Origin: Flavobacterium piscinae
GTDB taxonomy: Bacteria > Bacteroidota > Bacteroidia > Flavobacteriales > Flavobacteriaceae
Direction: 5' to 3'
NCBI RefSeq assembly: GCF_004122145.1
Contig: NZ_SBKQ01000002.1
Location: 1 to 64,000, forward strand
DNA length: 64,000 nt
The first letter of the stretch is position 1, and the number at the start of each line of letters is the position of its first letter. A model generated the notes under the pieces. It searched no databases. It was not told the DNA's origin and saw nothing but the letters and a program-made list of their open reading frames with translations. Position numbers and translations under genes: made by a program. Of this stretch, positions 41,990-50,343 are shown piece by piece.

Positions 41990-42925
41990 TCACTGCAAAG
42001 GTAAAAACACCTCTGCCATCATACATCTGGCACTTCCACCGCCACAGGCTTCAATGGTGTCCAGATTGGCATGCAAGATTTCACAATGTTGTTCTATTTT
42101 ATGAATTTGTGCTTTGGTCAAACTTTGGTAAGCCGAATTGCTCATGACTAAGTAACGTTTATCGTCTTTTCCTTTGACTTGCAGCATGTTTCCGGCAAAG
42201 TTATTCACTTGGTCTTCGGTCACTAAAATGATGTCTTTTCCATCGGCTTTTAGATTGTCTAACACCATTTTGCGTTCTTGTTTGTCGTCGATGCAATCGG
42301 CACAAATAACAGCAAACGTTTCAGCAATACACATCATCACGTTGGTATGGTACATGTGTTTGCGTTCGCCGTTTACGGTTTGGTAGGCTTCAAATATCAC
42401 CGGAGCCAAATCAAAATCTTCACAAAACTCGATGAATAATTCTTCATCTGCACGAGGAGATAAAGCACAATACGCTTTTCCGTTATCGCGGTCTAGGATA
42501 ATACTGCCGGTGCCTTCCAAAAAGAAGCCGTCTTCCTCGGCAGAAGTATAATCCATGATTTCGTTAATTACAAAGCCTTTGTCTTCTAAAATATCTAAAA
42601 TATCTTCTCTTCGTTCCGCTCTGCGGTTTTCAGCAAACATGGGATACAACGTTACATCGCCATTCTCATGAAAGGATATCCAGTTGTTGGGAAAAATACT
42701 GTCGGGTGTGTCCGGGTCAAGCGTATCTTCTACTACAATCACATTTACACCTACTTTGCGAAGTTTCTCTACGAATGCATCAAACTCGTTTTGAGCTTTG
42801 GCATTCACCGTTGAAGGAGTGGTGTTTTCTAATATTTTTTGGTAATAATTATTAACAGCCGTTTGCTCGTTCATACGGAAGGCAACGGGGCGAATCATGA
42901 GGATGGAATTGGTGGTTTGGTTCAT
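41990..42925 (-). CDS. ctlX: citrulline utilisation hydrolase CtlX
   Basis: 311 aa, full length for CtlX. It has the arginine-deiminase (guanidino-group-modifying) fold: NFAGNMLQV, an active-site His in KHMYHTNVMM, and the C-terminal catalytic Cys in CGGGSARCMMAEVF. The N-terminus has the family phrase LMIRPVAFRMNEQTAVNN. The reaction is hydrolysis of a citrulline/arginine-type ureido or guanidino group in amino-acid catabolism. A second enzyme of the same fold lies 0.7 kb upstream, so this looks like an arginine/citrulline catabolic locus. Confidence 0.9.
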   Translation of the reverse strand: MNQTTNSILMIRPVAFRMNEQTAVNNYYQKILENTTPSTVNAKAQNEFDAFVEKLRKVGVNVIVVEDTLDPDTPDSIFPNNWISFHENGDVTLYPMFAENRRAERREDILDILEDKGFVINEIMDYTSAEEDGFFLEGTGSIILDRDNGKAYCALSPRADEELFIEFCEDFDLAPVIFEAYQTVNGERKHMYHTNVMMCIAETFAVICADCIDDKQERKMVLDNLKADGKDIILVTEDQVNNFAGNMLQVKGKDDKRYLVMSNSAYQSLTKAQIHKIEQHCEILHANLDTIEACGGGSARCMMAEVFLPLQ

Positions 42926-42931
42926 TTTTTT

Positions 42932-43124
42932 GTTGTCTGTTATCTGTTATCTGTTGTCGGTTGTCGGTTGTTGGTTGTCGGTTGTCGGTTGTCTGTTGTC
43001 GGTTGTCTGTTGTCGGTTGTTGGTTGTCGGTTGTTGGTTGTCGGTTGTTGGTTGTCGGTTGTTGGTTGTCGGTTGTTGGTTGTCGGTTGTTGGTTGTCGG
43101 ATAACGGACAACAGACAACCGTCA
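42932..43124. repeat. long tandem repeat (GGTTGTTGGTTGTC)n with inverted end
   Basis: About 160 bases of GGTTGTCGGTTGTT-type units, mostly a clean 14-nt period from 43010 on. From about 43097 the orientation flips to GGATAACGGACAACAGACAA. Every frame is open because the unit has no stop, so apparent ORFs here are not genes. It lies between ctlX and the four-helix-bundle gene. Confidence 0.92.
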
Positions 43125-43129
43125 AGAGA

Positions 43130-43495
43130 TTATTTCCAATGTTCTTCTACATATTTTATAAAGGTAAAAATTTTAGCTCCTAAAATATCATACTCATTAA
43201 TAAATTCCTCAATGTTTGGAACAACACCCGGATATAAACGATTGATTTTAAAAAGATGATTTTTTGTTTCTAAGCAGCTACTATGACTAAAAACTAAAAA
43301 TCGCACAAAATCTGCCTTATATCTTTTTCTTCCATAGCCTTTAACAATGTTTGAAACTACGGAATCGGATGATCTTCTCACTTGACTTCCTAATTCATAT
43401 AACTCATATTTCGGCAGTAATAATGAAGCAGGATGAACTTTAAAAAATAAATCTAAACTAAATTGATAAATGTCTAAATCGTTATAACTTTTCAT
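43130..43495 (-). CDS. four-helix-bundle protein (S23/IVP family)
   Basis: 121 aa, entirely helical, with the family's hallmark phrases: LDIYQFSLDLFFKVH, ELGSQVRRSSDSVVSNI and GYGRKRYKADFVRFL. Members are sometimes encoded in 23S rRNA intervening sequences but many, as here, are free-standing single genes between repeats. Function is unknown. It has tandem repeats on both sides, which fits a recently moved cassette. Confidence 0.85.
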   Translation of the reverse strand: MKSYNDLDIYQFSLDLFFKVHPASLLLPKYELYELGSQVRRSSDSVVSNIVKGYGRKRYKADFVRFLVFSHSSCLETKNHLFKINRLYPGVVPNIEEFINEYDILGAKIFTFIKYVEEHWK

Positions 43496-43550
43496 GGCGT
43501 ATACATTAAATTTATTGGTTTATATTTCTTAAAAAATAGATGTGATCTCA

Positions 43551-43583
43551 GTTAACCGATAACGGATAACAGACAACCGACAA
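43551..43583. repeat. short copy of the (CGATAACGGATAACAGACAA) repeat
   Basis: Two to three units of the same repeat family as at 27429, 40882 and 42932. On the minus strand it directly follows the TAG stop of the 43584-44501 gene. Confidence 0.75.
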
Positions 43584-44501
43584 CTATTTATCCCTAACCA
43601 AAGGCAACGTCGAACATCGCAACAATCCCTCTTGCTTAGCAATTTCTGCGTATGGTATTTCTTCTACGGTGAAGCCATTTTCACGAAGCCAGTTGTTTAA
43701 GCGGGTGAAATTCTTTTCGGAAACCACCACATCCGGTGCAATGGAAAACACGTTGGAATTCATGTGGTACATTTCATCTCGGGTGATGTGAAACAAATTT
43801 TCTTTTCCGAAAAGGTTCACCAAAAATACATAATCGGCTTCTTCACGGAAACCGCTTTTGTAGATGATTCCTTTATTCGTGCCTACGGGTTGAAAGCAAC
43901 AATCGAGGTGCAACGCATTGTCTCTTGCTTCTAATTTGGATTTCACTAAATCAAATTCTTTTACTTTTTTATGTGGAAACAACTGTTTGATGTATTCCAC
44001 CCCTTGCATATTGGTGCGGGCCGTGATGTAATCTTTGTAATCGGAACCTTTGTAGGTGCCGATGAAAATATAATCGTTCCACAACATGACATCGCCCCCT
44101 TCAATGTGTACTTCCTCCGGTGGACGAACTACTTTAGTTGGGTCGATGTGGTCAATGACGTATTGAATAGCATCGAGTTCTTTTTCTCTATCGGGTAAGA
44201 TGTTAGCTTTGATAAACACATCGTCAATCACAAAACCAATATCACGACTAAAAATTTGATTGTAATTAGGGATAATATCCGGCCGGAATACTTCCACATC
44301 ATACTTTTTAAACACTTGATTGAAGGCTTCCATTTCGGTAATCATATCCGCTTCAACGGGATAAGTTCCTGCTAGAATGTGTTCGAGTGATTTCGGGTCA
44401 TAGGCTTCTTCGGCGGTGGGTGTTGGACCGTTATTGACAGCGGTTCCTAATACCACGGCCCTTAATCGGGACGTTTCATTTTGAATATTCAATGGTAGCA
44501 T
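43584..44501 (-). CDS. dimethylarginine dimethylaminohydrolase/amidinotransferase-family protein
   Basis: 305 aa from the ATG at 44501; the frame upstream to 44525 would need TTG. The guanidino-modifying fold is shown by FSRDIGFVIDD, HIEGGDVM, HLDCCFQPVG (catalytic His) and RCSTLPLVR (Cys near the C-terminus). Members act on arginine derivatives. It lies upstream of ctlX on the same strand, separated by a four-helix-bundle gene and repeats, and the two are likely steps in arginine/citrulline use. A terminator lies just upstream for the previous gene. Confidence 0.85.
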   Translation of the reverse strand: MLPLNIQNETSRLRAVVLGTAVNNGPTPTAEEAYDPKSLEHILAGTYPVEADMITEMEAFNQVFKKYDVEVFRPDIIPNYNQIFSRDIGFVIDDVFIKANILPDREKELDAIQYVIDHIDPTKVVRPPEEVHIEGGDVMLWNDYIFIGTYKGSDYKDYITARTNMQGVEYIKQLFPHKKVKEFDLVKSKLEARDNALHLDCCFQPVGTNKGIIYKSGFREEADYVFLVNLFGKENLFHITRDEMYHMNSNVFSIAPDVVVSEKNFTRLNNWLRENGFTVEEIPYAEIAKQEGLLRCSTLPLVRDK

Positions 44502-44528
44502 ATACTTGCTTTTGTCTTTTGACAAAGA

Positions 44529-44556
44529 TAAAAAAAGCTCCTTGATAAAAGGAGCC
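44529..44556 (-). terminator. intrinsic terminator after the C25 protease gene
   Basis: GCTCCTT (44537-44543) pairs with AAGGAGC (44549-44555), followed on the minus strand by a run of Ts. It lies 29 nt after the protease stop. Confidence 0.8.
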
Positions 44557-44584
44557 TTTTGCTGATACTATTGTAAAATTATCA

Positions 44585-46822
44585 TTATTTCACTACGATT
44601 TTTTGATTTTTCTGAAAATCTCCGTTTTGAATTGATAAAACATAAATCCCCGACAAAAGATTTTGTACCGGAATACTGTACTCAGAAGCCAGTGAAATCT
44701 TTTCATAATTCACTAACAATCTACCATTTAAATCAAACAATTTCAGTGAGGCTAATCCTAGATCAGCACGATTACTTTTAATATTGATAACCTCCTTGGC
44801 CGGGTTTGGATAAATTACAAATCCATTTTCAAAATCGGATAGAGACAGAGCCTCGTTCACCGCAATTTCCCCACGATAGGGTGTCCTATTGGGTTTAGTA
44901 AGCGTTACTTTCACCACCTCTTCTGAAGTAAACGATGCCAAATCGATTTCTATTTGATTGTTGACTAAGGTTCCGTTGTATAAAATAATATTGTTTTGGG
45001 TGAGCGTTACATTGGCATCGGCTACATTACTTTCTACCGAAATTATACCACCACTAATTGAAACTTCTTCGGGATGAATGGCTGTAATTGCTTCCGAAAC
45101 CTGGTTGCGAAACACAACCGATGGATCACCAAAAAACACCCAGGTTTGCATTACTTCAATCGCTGTATTACTTTGGTCATAGGCTTCCAACATACTCAAT
45201 TGGCCATTGTAGAACAAACCTCCTAAGGTTGTCATACGAGTATTTTCATCACTTTGAATAATTAATTCCGTCATTTCATCTTGGGTTTGCATCGGTTCTG
45301 CCCAAGCCATAAGAATGGAAGAACCACAACTGGCGATGGCTCCGGTGATGTCGCTCCCTTGTTTGGCACACAAAAACGATTCACACAAAGAAGTATTTGC
45401 AACAAAAGTGCCATTATTACAAGCAACCGAAACCACGAATGGATATTTTCCTGAATTGGTTAACTGATTCACCGCACTGTTGGTAAAATCGCCTGTACTT
45501 ACCCCTTCTGTCCAACCATGACCTGTATAATTCATCAAACCGGCTCCTTGATTGAGAGCATTTACGATCATTGTGGAAGAAGGGTTTCCGGGACTATCAC
45601 CTTCTCCTTGTGAACCTTCATAGAATTCATGCACGGTATTGTATCCAAACGCTTGTAATTGAGTTTTTATATTGCGAAGGTGTTGCCAATCGGCTTCACC
45701 GTCATCTCCATAACCATAACCTTCATTAGAGCCGATTCCGATTGCATTCGTCATCCAATCTCCCGCTAATGGACTAATTTCATACTCTAAGGTTCGGTTA
45801 ACCATGGTAAGTACTTCGGATAAATTGCCTGAAAATCGTCCGACAAATAACTCCGGATAAAAATCGGCACCCTCTAACTGACCGTAAAAAGAGTCGCTGT
45901 ATAAATTTTCTTCGCCGTTGAATCCATAATTGTGAGAAGGTAGTTGTTCGTGGTCACCGATTAATAAAACATAAACCAAATCCGGATTTTCCAGATAATG
46001 CGTTTGAATTAAACTTTTAAGGGCAAAAGACGAAATAACACCCGGTTGCGTTAACTCAAGCACCGTTGTGGCAATCCCTTTTTCTTTCTTCCAATTGGCT
46101 AAGGGTTCAACGACGTTGCGATAGGCAGTAGGACACACAATCAAAAGTTGTCCTTGCTCTTGCATACTTTGGTATTGCAAAGCATTGGCATAATGATTTC
46201 GATAAAACGGAGCAAAAACCTCATCGTTTTTCGGAGTCGAAACTGAACGCTCATTCAGTCCGATTTCATTGGGTTGATGAATAATTTTAGCGGTTAAATT
46301 GCGATAAACCCGTAATGTTTTGGTGACAGGATTGTATTGAAACGGATAAAACGATACGGTTATCCCTCGTGTTTGTCTAAGAATATAGGGATTCCCCAAT
46401 TGAGCTAAACTTCCCGGAAAGAACGCATCTTGATTAAAAACTTCCCCTTTCGCGTAGGGAATAGTCTCGGGATTTACGTTTCTTTTTAAACTTCCTTTGG
46501 AAGGTAGAATCTCAACATTGGTAAACTCGTCAAAGCTATCGTAACTTATTTCTAAAGAAAAAGCTCCTGTATCAGGTACTTGCAATGACTCTGAAAACAT
46601 GGGTAAGGCCGGAGCCTCTTTTTGCAACATCAAAATGCTTTTGAGAGCAGAGAAGTCTTCATAGTTTTTTCCCCCTATCGTTTTTTGTTGACTGGTGTAA
46701 ACCGGCAAACGCAAGGTTAATTCTAACGGTTCGTTTGCTACATTTTTAACTTCAAACGTTTGGGCGGAGCAGAAAAAAATACTGCTCAATAGGATTGCGA
46801 ATAGTACGTAATTTTTTTTCAT
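44585..46822 (-). CDS. gingipain-like C25 cysteine peptidase, type IX cargo
   Basis: 745 aa. A signal peptide (1-20), then a propeptide-like beta domain (to about 200). The C25 catalytic domain has His435 in NYTGHGW and Cys468 in VSVACNNG. DHEQLPSH and the ELFVGRFS stretch are family hallmarks. A type IX sorting domain ends it (VIYPNPAKEVINI ... GIYVLSI ... KNQKIVVK). In related bacteria this family includes gingipains and PorU, the type IX sortase. The C-terminal signal argues for a cargo protease rather than PorU. Confidence 0.92.
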   Translation of the reverse strand: MKKNYVLFAILLSSIFFCSAQTFEVKNVANEPLELTLRLPVYTSQQKTIGGKNYEDFSALKSILMLQKEAPALPMFSESLQVPDTGAFSLEISYDSFDEFTNVEILPSKGSLKRNVNPETIPYAKGEVFNQDAFFPGSLAQLGNPYILRQTRGITVSFYPFQYNPVTKTLRVYRNLTAKIIHQPNEIGLNERSVSTPKNDEVFAPFYRNHYANALQYQSMQEQGQLLIVCPTAYRNVVEPLANWKKEKGIATTVLELTQPGVISSFALKSLIQTHYLENPDLVYVLLIGDHEQLPSHNYGFNGEENLYSDSFYGQLEGADFYPELFVGRFSGNLSEVLTMVNRTLEYEISPLAGDWMTNAIGIGSNEGYGYGDDGEADWQHLRNIKTQLQAFGYNTVHEFYEGSQGEGDSPGNPSSTMIVNALNQGAGLMNYTGHGWTEGVSTGDFTNSAVNQLTNSGKYPFVVSVACNNGTFVANTSLCESFLCAKQGSDITGAIASCGSSILMAWAEPMQTQDEMTELIIQSDENTRMTTLGGLFYNGQLSMLEAYDQSNTAIEVMQTWVFFGDPSVVFRNQVSEAITAIHPEEVSISGGIISVESNVADANVTLTQNNIILYNGTLVNNQIEIDLASFTSEEVVKVTLTKPNRTPYRGEIAVNEALSLSDFENGFVIYPNPAKEVINIKSNRADLGLASLKLFDLNGRLLVNYEKISLASEYSIPVQNLLSGIYVLSIQNGDFQKNQKIVVK

Positions 46823-46860
46823 CTAGTTTAAAAACTGAATTATTGATTTTAAAGTACTTA

Positions 46861-46868
46861 CAAATATA
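46861..46868 (-). promoter_or_regulatory. -7 box upstream of the C25 protease
   Basis: TATATTTG on the minus strand, 38 nt before the protease ATG, fits TAnnTTTG. The -33 element at 19 nt is weak (GTTA). Confidence 0.4.
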
Positions 46869-46910
46869 TTCAAAAGAGTGTTAGGTTTAACATGGATTTA
46901 AAATTTTCAA

Positions 46911-46941
46911 AAAAACAAAAGCCTTCCGTGAAGAAGGCTTT
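46911..46941 (-). terminator. intrinsic terminator of the vestigial citrate synthase end
   Basis: AAAGCCTTC (46918-46926) pairs with GAAGGCTTT (46933-46941); on the minus strand it runs into TGTTTTTTTG. It lies 21 nt after the stop of the gltA remnant, resembling the terminator behind intact gltA. Confidence 0.85.
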
Positions 46942-46961
46942 ACTATCATTCAATTAAAAAA

Positions 46962-47015
46962 TTATCGTTTCTCCACCGGTACAAAATTTAGCAAAGGAGA
47001 GCTTATGAATACTTG
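46962..47015 (-). pseudogene. remnant of the citrate synthase 3' end
   Basis: On the minus strand this stretch reads QVFISSPLLNFVPVEKR then TAA. The intact citrate synthase at 54021 ends QVYVGSPLRDFVPVEKR. By eye 12 of 17 residues match and the last 24 bases match at 23 positions. An in-frame TGA precedes the fragment and no similarity extends further upstream. It marks an old gene end left behind by insertion or duplication. Confidence 0.85.
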
Positions 47016-47079
47016 TCATTGTTTTTCAATAAAATTAACTATCCTTTTTCTTAACAAATAATTAATCTTAAATACGTTC

Positions 47080-47544
47080 TTAAGCTTTCCTGTTCACATT
47101 ATAGTAAAACAATAAAAATCGTTTTGCTTTAATTCTTGTATGCAATTTAAATCCTGCTTTTTCAATTCCTCTTATCGAACTAACATTGTCTGAATTTACA
47201 ATAATAAAAACTTCATTATCTTCTTTTAAAACTTCTTTAGCAATGTGATTAATTACAAATGGGTAAATGGATTTTCCCTTATATTCAGGTATTGTGACAC
47301 AATCACCAATAGTTGGTCCTTTTCTATCAATTAATTTGAGAATATTTAATTTTTTAAACAGAAAACTTTTGTGAATGCAAATCGAATCAATCGTAATTGA
47401 ATATTTTGTTTTATTAGCATCTATTCCTTGTTTATCAATTTGATAATCCAGAGAAGGGAAAGCAGTTACGAAATCAGGTGTCATGTAATAAATTAAGACA
47501 TCAATTTTTTTAACTTTTAAATAAGGTTTGATCTTCTTAATCAT
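47080..47544 (-). CDS. GNAT-like acetyltransferase
   Basis: 154 aa. The C-terminal half shows GNAT features: a strand-loop-helix around IGDCVTIPEYKGKSIYPFV (acetyl-CoA pyrophosphate loop position) and FIIVNSDNVSSIRGIEKAGF, the usual GNAT N-S-(S)-EKxGF ending. The N-terminal part is weakly conserved. The start overlaps the previous gene's stop (TAATG), so it is the last of a coupled trio with a FemAB-like and a deacetylase-like gene. Likely modifies a cell-surface sugar or peptide precursor. Confidence 0.7.
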   Translation of the reverse strand: MIKKIKPYLKVKKIDVLIYYMTPDFVTAFPSLDYQIDKQGIDANKTKYSITIDSICIHKSFLFKKLNILKLIDRKGPTIGDCVTIPEYKGKSIYPFVINHIAKEVLKEDNEVFIIVNSDNVSSIRGIEKAGFKLHTRIKAKRFLLFYYNVNRKA

Positions 47545-48611
47545 TATCTTTTTATGTGATTTAATAGTTTAGAAATTAGCTTCTTATTATTTTTTAATTT
47601 CTTTTCAAAAAATAAATATAACTTAAAATAAGTTGGTTTAAGTACCCAATGGTATTTTGAATTTTCAAAATAAATTTGACCATCTGCATAACTGTTTTTC
47701 AAATCAACTACACCTTTAGAGCCTCCTAAGGAGATGTTATAACCACTTAGTTTTTCAGAGAATGATAATTTAATGGCTTGCCAATGTAAAAAATGACCCG
47801 CTAAAAAATCAGGTTTTTGTTTTTTAGTTCCTCCTAAAATATAGGTGTAATAGTTTCCGGCTTTCACAATAAGTGCAGCACCTTTAATATCATTTTCATA
47901 AAATGCTCCTAAAAACTTAGCCTTTTTATTTTCAATCATGGTAAGTAAAGTCTCTTTAAAAGAACTCCAATCACGTAATGAATAATTATGATTTTTTGCG
48001 TTTTCCAAGCATAAATTATAAGCTAGTTTAACATCTTTTTCCGACTCTAAAAATCGTAACTCAAGTTCTTTTCTTTCTGAGCTTCTAATATATCTCCTCA
48101 CGGACGCTCTAAAGCTTGAAAGTAACTCTTCTTCATTTGTAAAATTATTTACACTTTTCCAATTTAAACCGTTTGATGAATATACAAATTTAAATAAATG
48201 CCCCTTTTGCACATTATTTAAAATAGGAAGTAATGGTAATTCTCTAAAAAGGTGCTTGTTTCCATTGGTATTTACTGGAATTGTAATGTGACAATAACAC
48301 GATTTATAAAGTTTAGCTCTTTCAAGTACTTTTTCGATTAAACCATTTAACTTACTTTCATAACCCAAAGAAACAATTGGGCCAAAAGGAATAATGTAAA
48401 ACTTAAAAAATAGTGCTTTGGCAATTACCGCAGAAAACCCCCCAATAATTTTATCATTTTCAACTAAAAGGCCAATCTCAAAATCAAACCCATAGGATTG
48501 AAATGCTTTATTCCAATCAGAAAGTAAGAGATGCGATGCTCTATTTTCGTTTTGCACAAAGTCATCCCATTTAGCTAACCAATCATTATCTTTAGAAAAA
48601 ATAATCTCCAT
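47544..48611 (-). CDS. FemAB/GNAT-type aminoacyl- or acyltransferase
   Basis: 355 aa with the double-GNAT layout of FemAB-like proteins. The first half has GLLVENDKIIGGFSAVI and the second has FRASVRRYIRSSERK (a hallmark of the group), LGAFYENDIKGAALIV and FLAGHFLHWQAIKLS. FemAB-type enzymes transfer amino acids to peptidoglycan or acyl groups to exopolysaccharide precursors. It is coupled to both neighbours by TAATG overlaps. With the deacetylase-like gene it suggests a capsule or wall decoration cassette. Confidence 0.78.
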   Translation of the reverse strand: MEIIFSKDNDWLAKWDDFVQNENRASHLLLSDWNKAFQSYGFDFEIGLLVENDKIIGGFSAVIAKALFFKFYIIPFGPIVSLGYESKLNGLIEKVLERAKLYKSCYCHITIPVNTNGNKHLFRELPLLPILNNVQKGHLFKFVYSSNGLNWKSVNNFTNEEELLSSFRASVRRYIRSSERKELELRFLESEKDVKLAYNLCLENAKNHNYSLRDWSSFKETLLTMIENKKAKFLGAFYENDIKGAALIVKAGNYYTYILGGTKKQKPDFLAGHFLHWQAIKLSFSEKLSGYNISLGGSKGVVDLKNSYADGQIYFENSKYHWVLKPTYFKLYLFFEKKLKNNKKLISKLLNHIKR

Positions 48612-50230
48612 TAATTCACTATTCTATGTATTAAATTAATTGAATTTGATACAACAATTTTGCCTTCTGAATCAACATCTAATACAGTTCTTTCAAATTT
48701 AGACAAATAATCTACCAATTCTACTAAAGTTGGATTCCAAATTTCATTTTTAGCTATCATTTCTCCTAAATTGGCAAAATTTTGAGCTACTTCATCATCC
48801 ACTTGATTCGGTTTTTTAAAAATTCTTCCGGTATGAAATTTCATCGGGACAGCAAAATAAGTATGTGCAATGAATACCCCTTTTTCATCTATTAGTTTTA
48901 GAATATTTTCTTTTTGTAATGCTTTTTTAAAATCAACCATTTCTAAAGTTTGAAAAACATAAAACTCCTTGTCAAGAATTTTATGTTTAAATAAAAGTGG
49001 AGTATAATTTGCCAACTTATAAGGCTTATTTTTATTAGATTTCCAAAATATAAAAACTTTTAAAATAGGGAACAACAAACTAAAAAAACAGTTGATAAAA
49101 GTAAATAATGCCTTTACTTTTCGTTGGTAAAAAAAACGTTTAAAACTACCTGCTGTCTTTCCATACTTAAGAATTAATTCTTTGTCTGCGTAAAAATGAA
49201 ATAGTATATTCTTTATCATCATTGCAAGTTTATCTTTAAAAGGATGATTTTGAATTCCTTTATAAAAACTACTCAATGTAAAGTCATTTCTATTTAACTG
49301 ATTAATCACACCTCTTGTTGCAGTTCCTGAATCGATGTAATTCCAAAGAATATTAATGTTTTTATTTTTTAAATTGGTTGAAAAATCCTTTCCTTCGATA
49401 TTACTATTTTGATAAAGTGTAAAATTGTAGGGTTGATAGCCATGATCTATCCACGTTATCAAATCATCAAAAGGAGGCTGGAAGTTAAAAAAATCTGCCA
49501 AACTCGCATCAATTGGTTTTAACGACTGTGATAAGGAATGGTAAGCCAATTCGTGTCCGTCGTTTCTCCATTGCAATAACTCTTCAGAGTCATTTTCAAA
49601 AGAAGCATTATCTTCTCTTTTGGAAAAATGATTAAGAAAAAAACCTTTTGTTACCTTTATATTGTTTGATTTAAAAAATTTTCTTTGTAATTGAATACTT
49701 TCAAGTGTATCATAGTCACAATGGTCTGTAAATGTGGCAATGGCAGTGAATGGAATTTTAGATCTACTGAATTCAATGGCGTTTTGATTCGAAAAAAGTA
49801 ACCTAGGCGATACATAAAAATCATAAAAATTATTGGCTTGAATAATTTTTTTTGCATTTTCTTTCCCAATATATTGCGTAATCGGATTTGAATTTTCAGG
49901 ATTAAATCGCCAATAAAGTATTTTTGGATGCGTTGGGTTAATTTCCCAAATCCCATAATTTATGTTGGGTTGGACAAAAAAACCATTGTCTAATTTGATA
50001 ATCTTTGGACAAAATTCATTCGCAATTCTTTCTTTGTCACAGCTGACCCACTTGTAATCATTATTACGGAACAAAATTATTGACTCTTTAAATACAATTT
50101 TTACATCAAAGCTTTGTAATTCAGAAGGGGCGAAATCAGTAAAATCAAAAGAAAACGTATTTAAAGTAATTTCTTCTTGAAAAGATTTCTTTTTTCCTAA
50201 CTTTGATTGTATTACTATGGATTCTATCAT
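48611..50230 (-). CDS. polysaccharide deacetylase-like (NodB-fold) protein
   Basis: 539 aa. An N-terminal beta domain (1-170) precedes a NodB-like barrel. TFTDHCDYDT (about 188-197) stands where deacetylases have TFDDG, and DGHELAYHSLS supplies the HxxxH-type metal ligands. A hydrophobic patch around residues 375-395 may associate it with the membrane. The Asp/His residues are present, but the motif is a variant (TDHCD), so the substrate may not be GlcNAc. First gene of the coupled trio. Confidence 0.65.
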   Translation of the reverse strand: MIESIVIQSKLGKKKSFQEEITLNTFSFDFTDFAPSELQSFDVKIVFKESIILFRNNDYKWVSCDKERIANEFCPKIIKLDNGFFVQPNINYGIWEINPTHPKILYWRFNPENSNPITQYIGKENAKKIIQANNFYDFYVSPRLLFSNQNAIEFSRSKIPFTAIATFTDHCDYDTLESIQLQRKFFKSNNIKVTKGFFLNHFSKREDNASFENDSEELLQWRNDGHELAYHSLSQSLKPIDASLADFFNFQPPFDDLITWIDHGYQPYNFTLYQNSNIEGKDFSTNLKNKNINILWNYIDSGTATRGVINQLNRNDFTLSSFYKGIQNHPFKDKLAMMIKNILFHFYADKELILKYGKTAGSFKRFFYQRKVKALFTFINCFFSLLFPILKVFIFWKSNKNKPYKLANYTPLLFKHKILDKEFYVFQTLEMVDFKKALQKENILKLIDEKGVFIAHTYFAVPMKFHTGRIFKKPNQVDDEVAQNFANLGEMIAKNEIWNPTLVELVDYLSKFERTVLDVDSEGKIVVSNSINLIHRIVN

Positions 50231-50293
50231 TTAGAGAAAATAAATTTAGTGCATAAAAATACATTTAATTAGAAAATTTCGTTTAATTTTTTG

Positions 50294-50324
50294 ATAAAAA
50301 AAAGCCTTCATTACTGAAGGCTTT
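50294..50324 (-). terminator. intrinsic terminator after the 50344 cargo gene
   Basis: AAAGCCTTCA (50301-50310) pairs perfectly with TGAAGGCTTT (50315-50324), followed on the minus strand by a run of Ts. Its stem is nearly the same as in the terminators at 46911 and 53965. Confidence 0.88.
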
Positions 50325-50343
50325 GGTTGTATGAATTTCTAAT

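Noticed and set aside
42932..43124. Possible CRISPR array
   Set aside because: The units are ~14 nt with no unique spacers and there are no cas genes.
42839..43259. Several long open frames in the GGTTGT repeat
   Set aside because: The repeat unit contains no stop codon, so all frames are open; translations are pure repeats.
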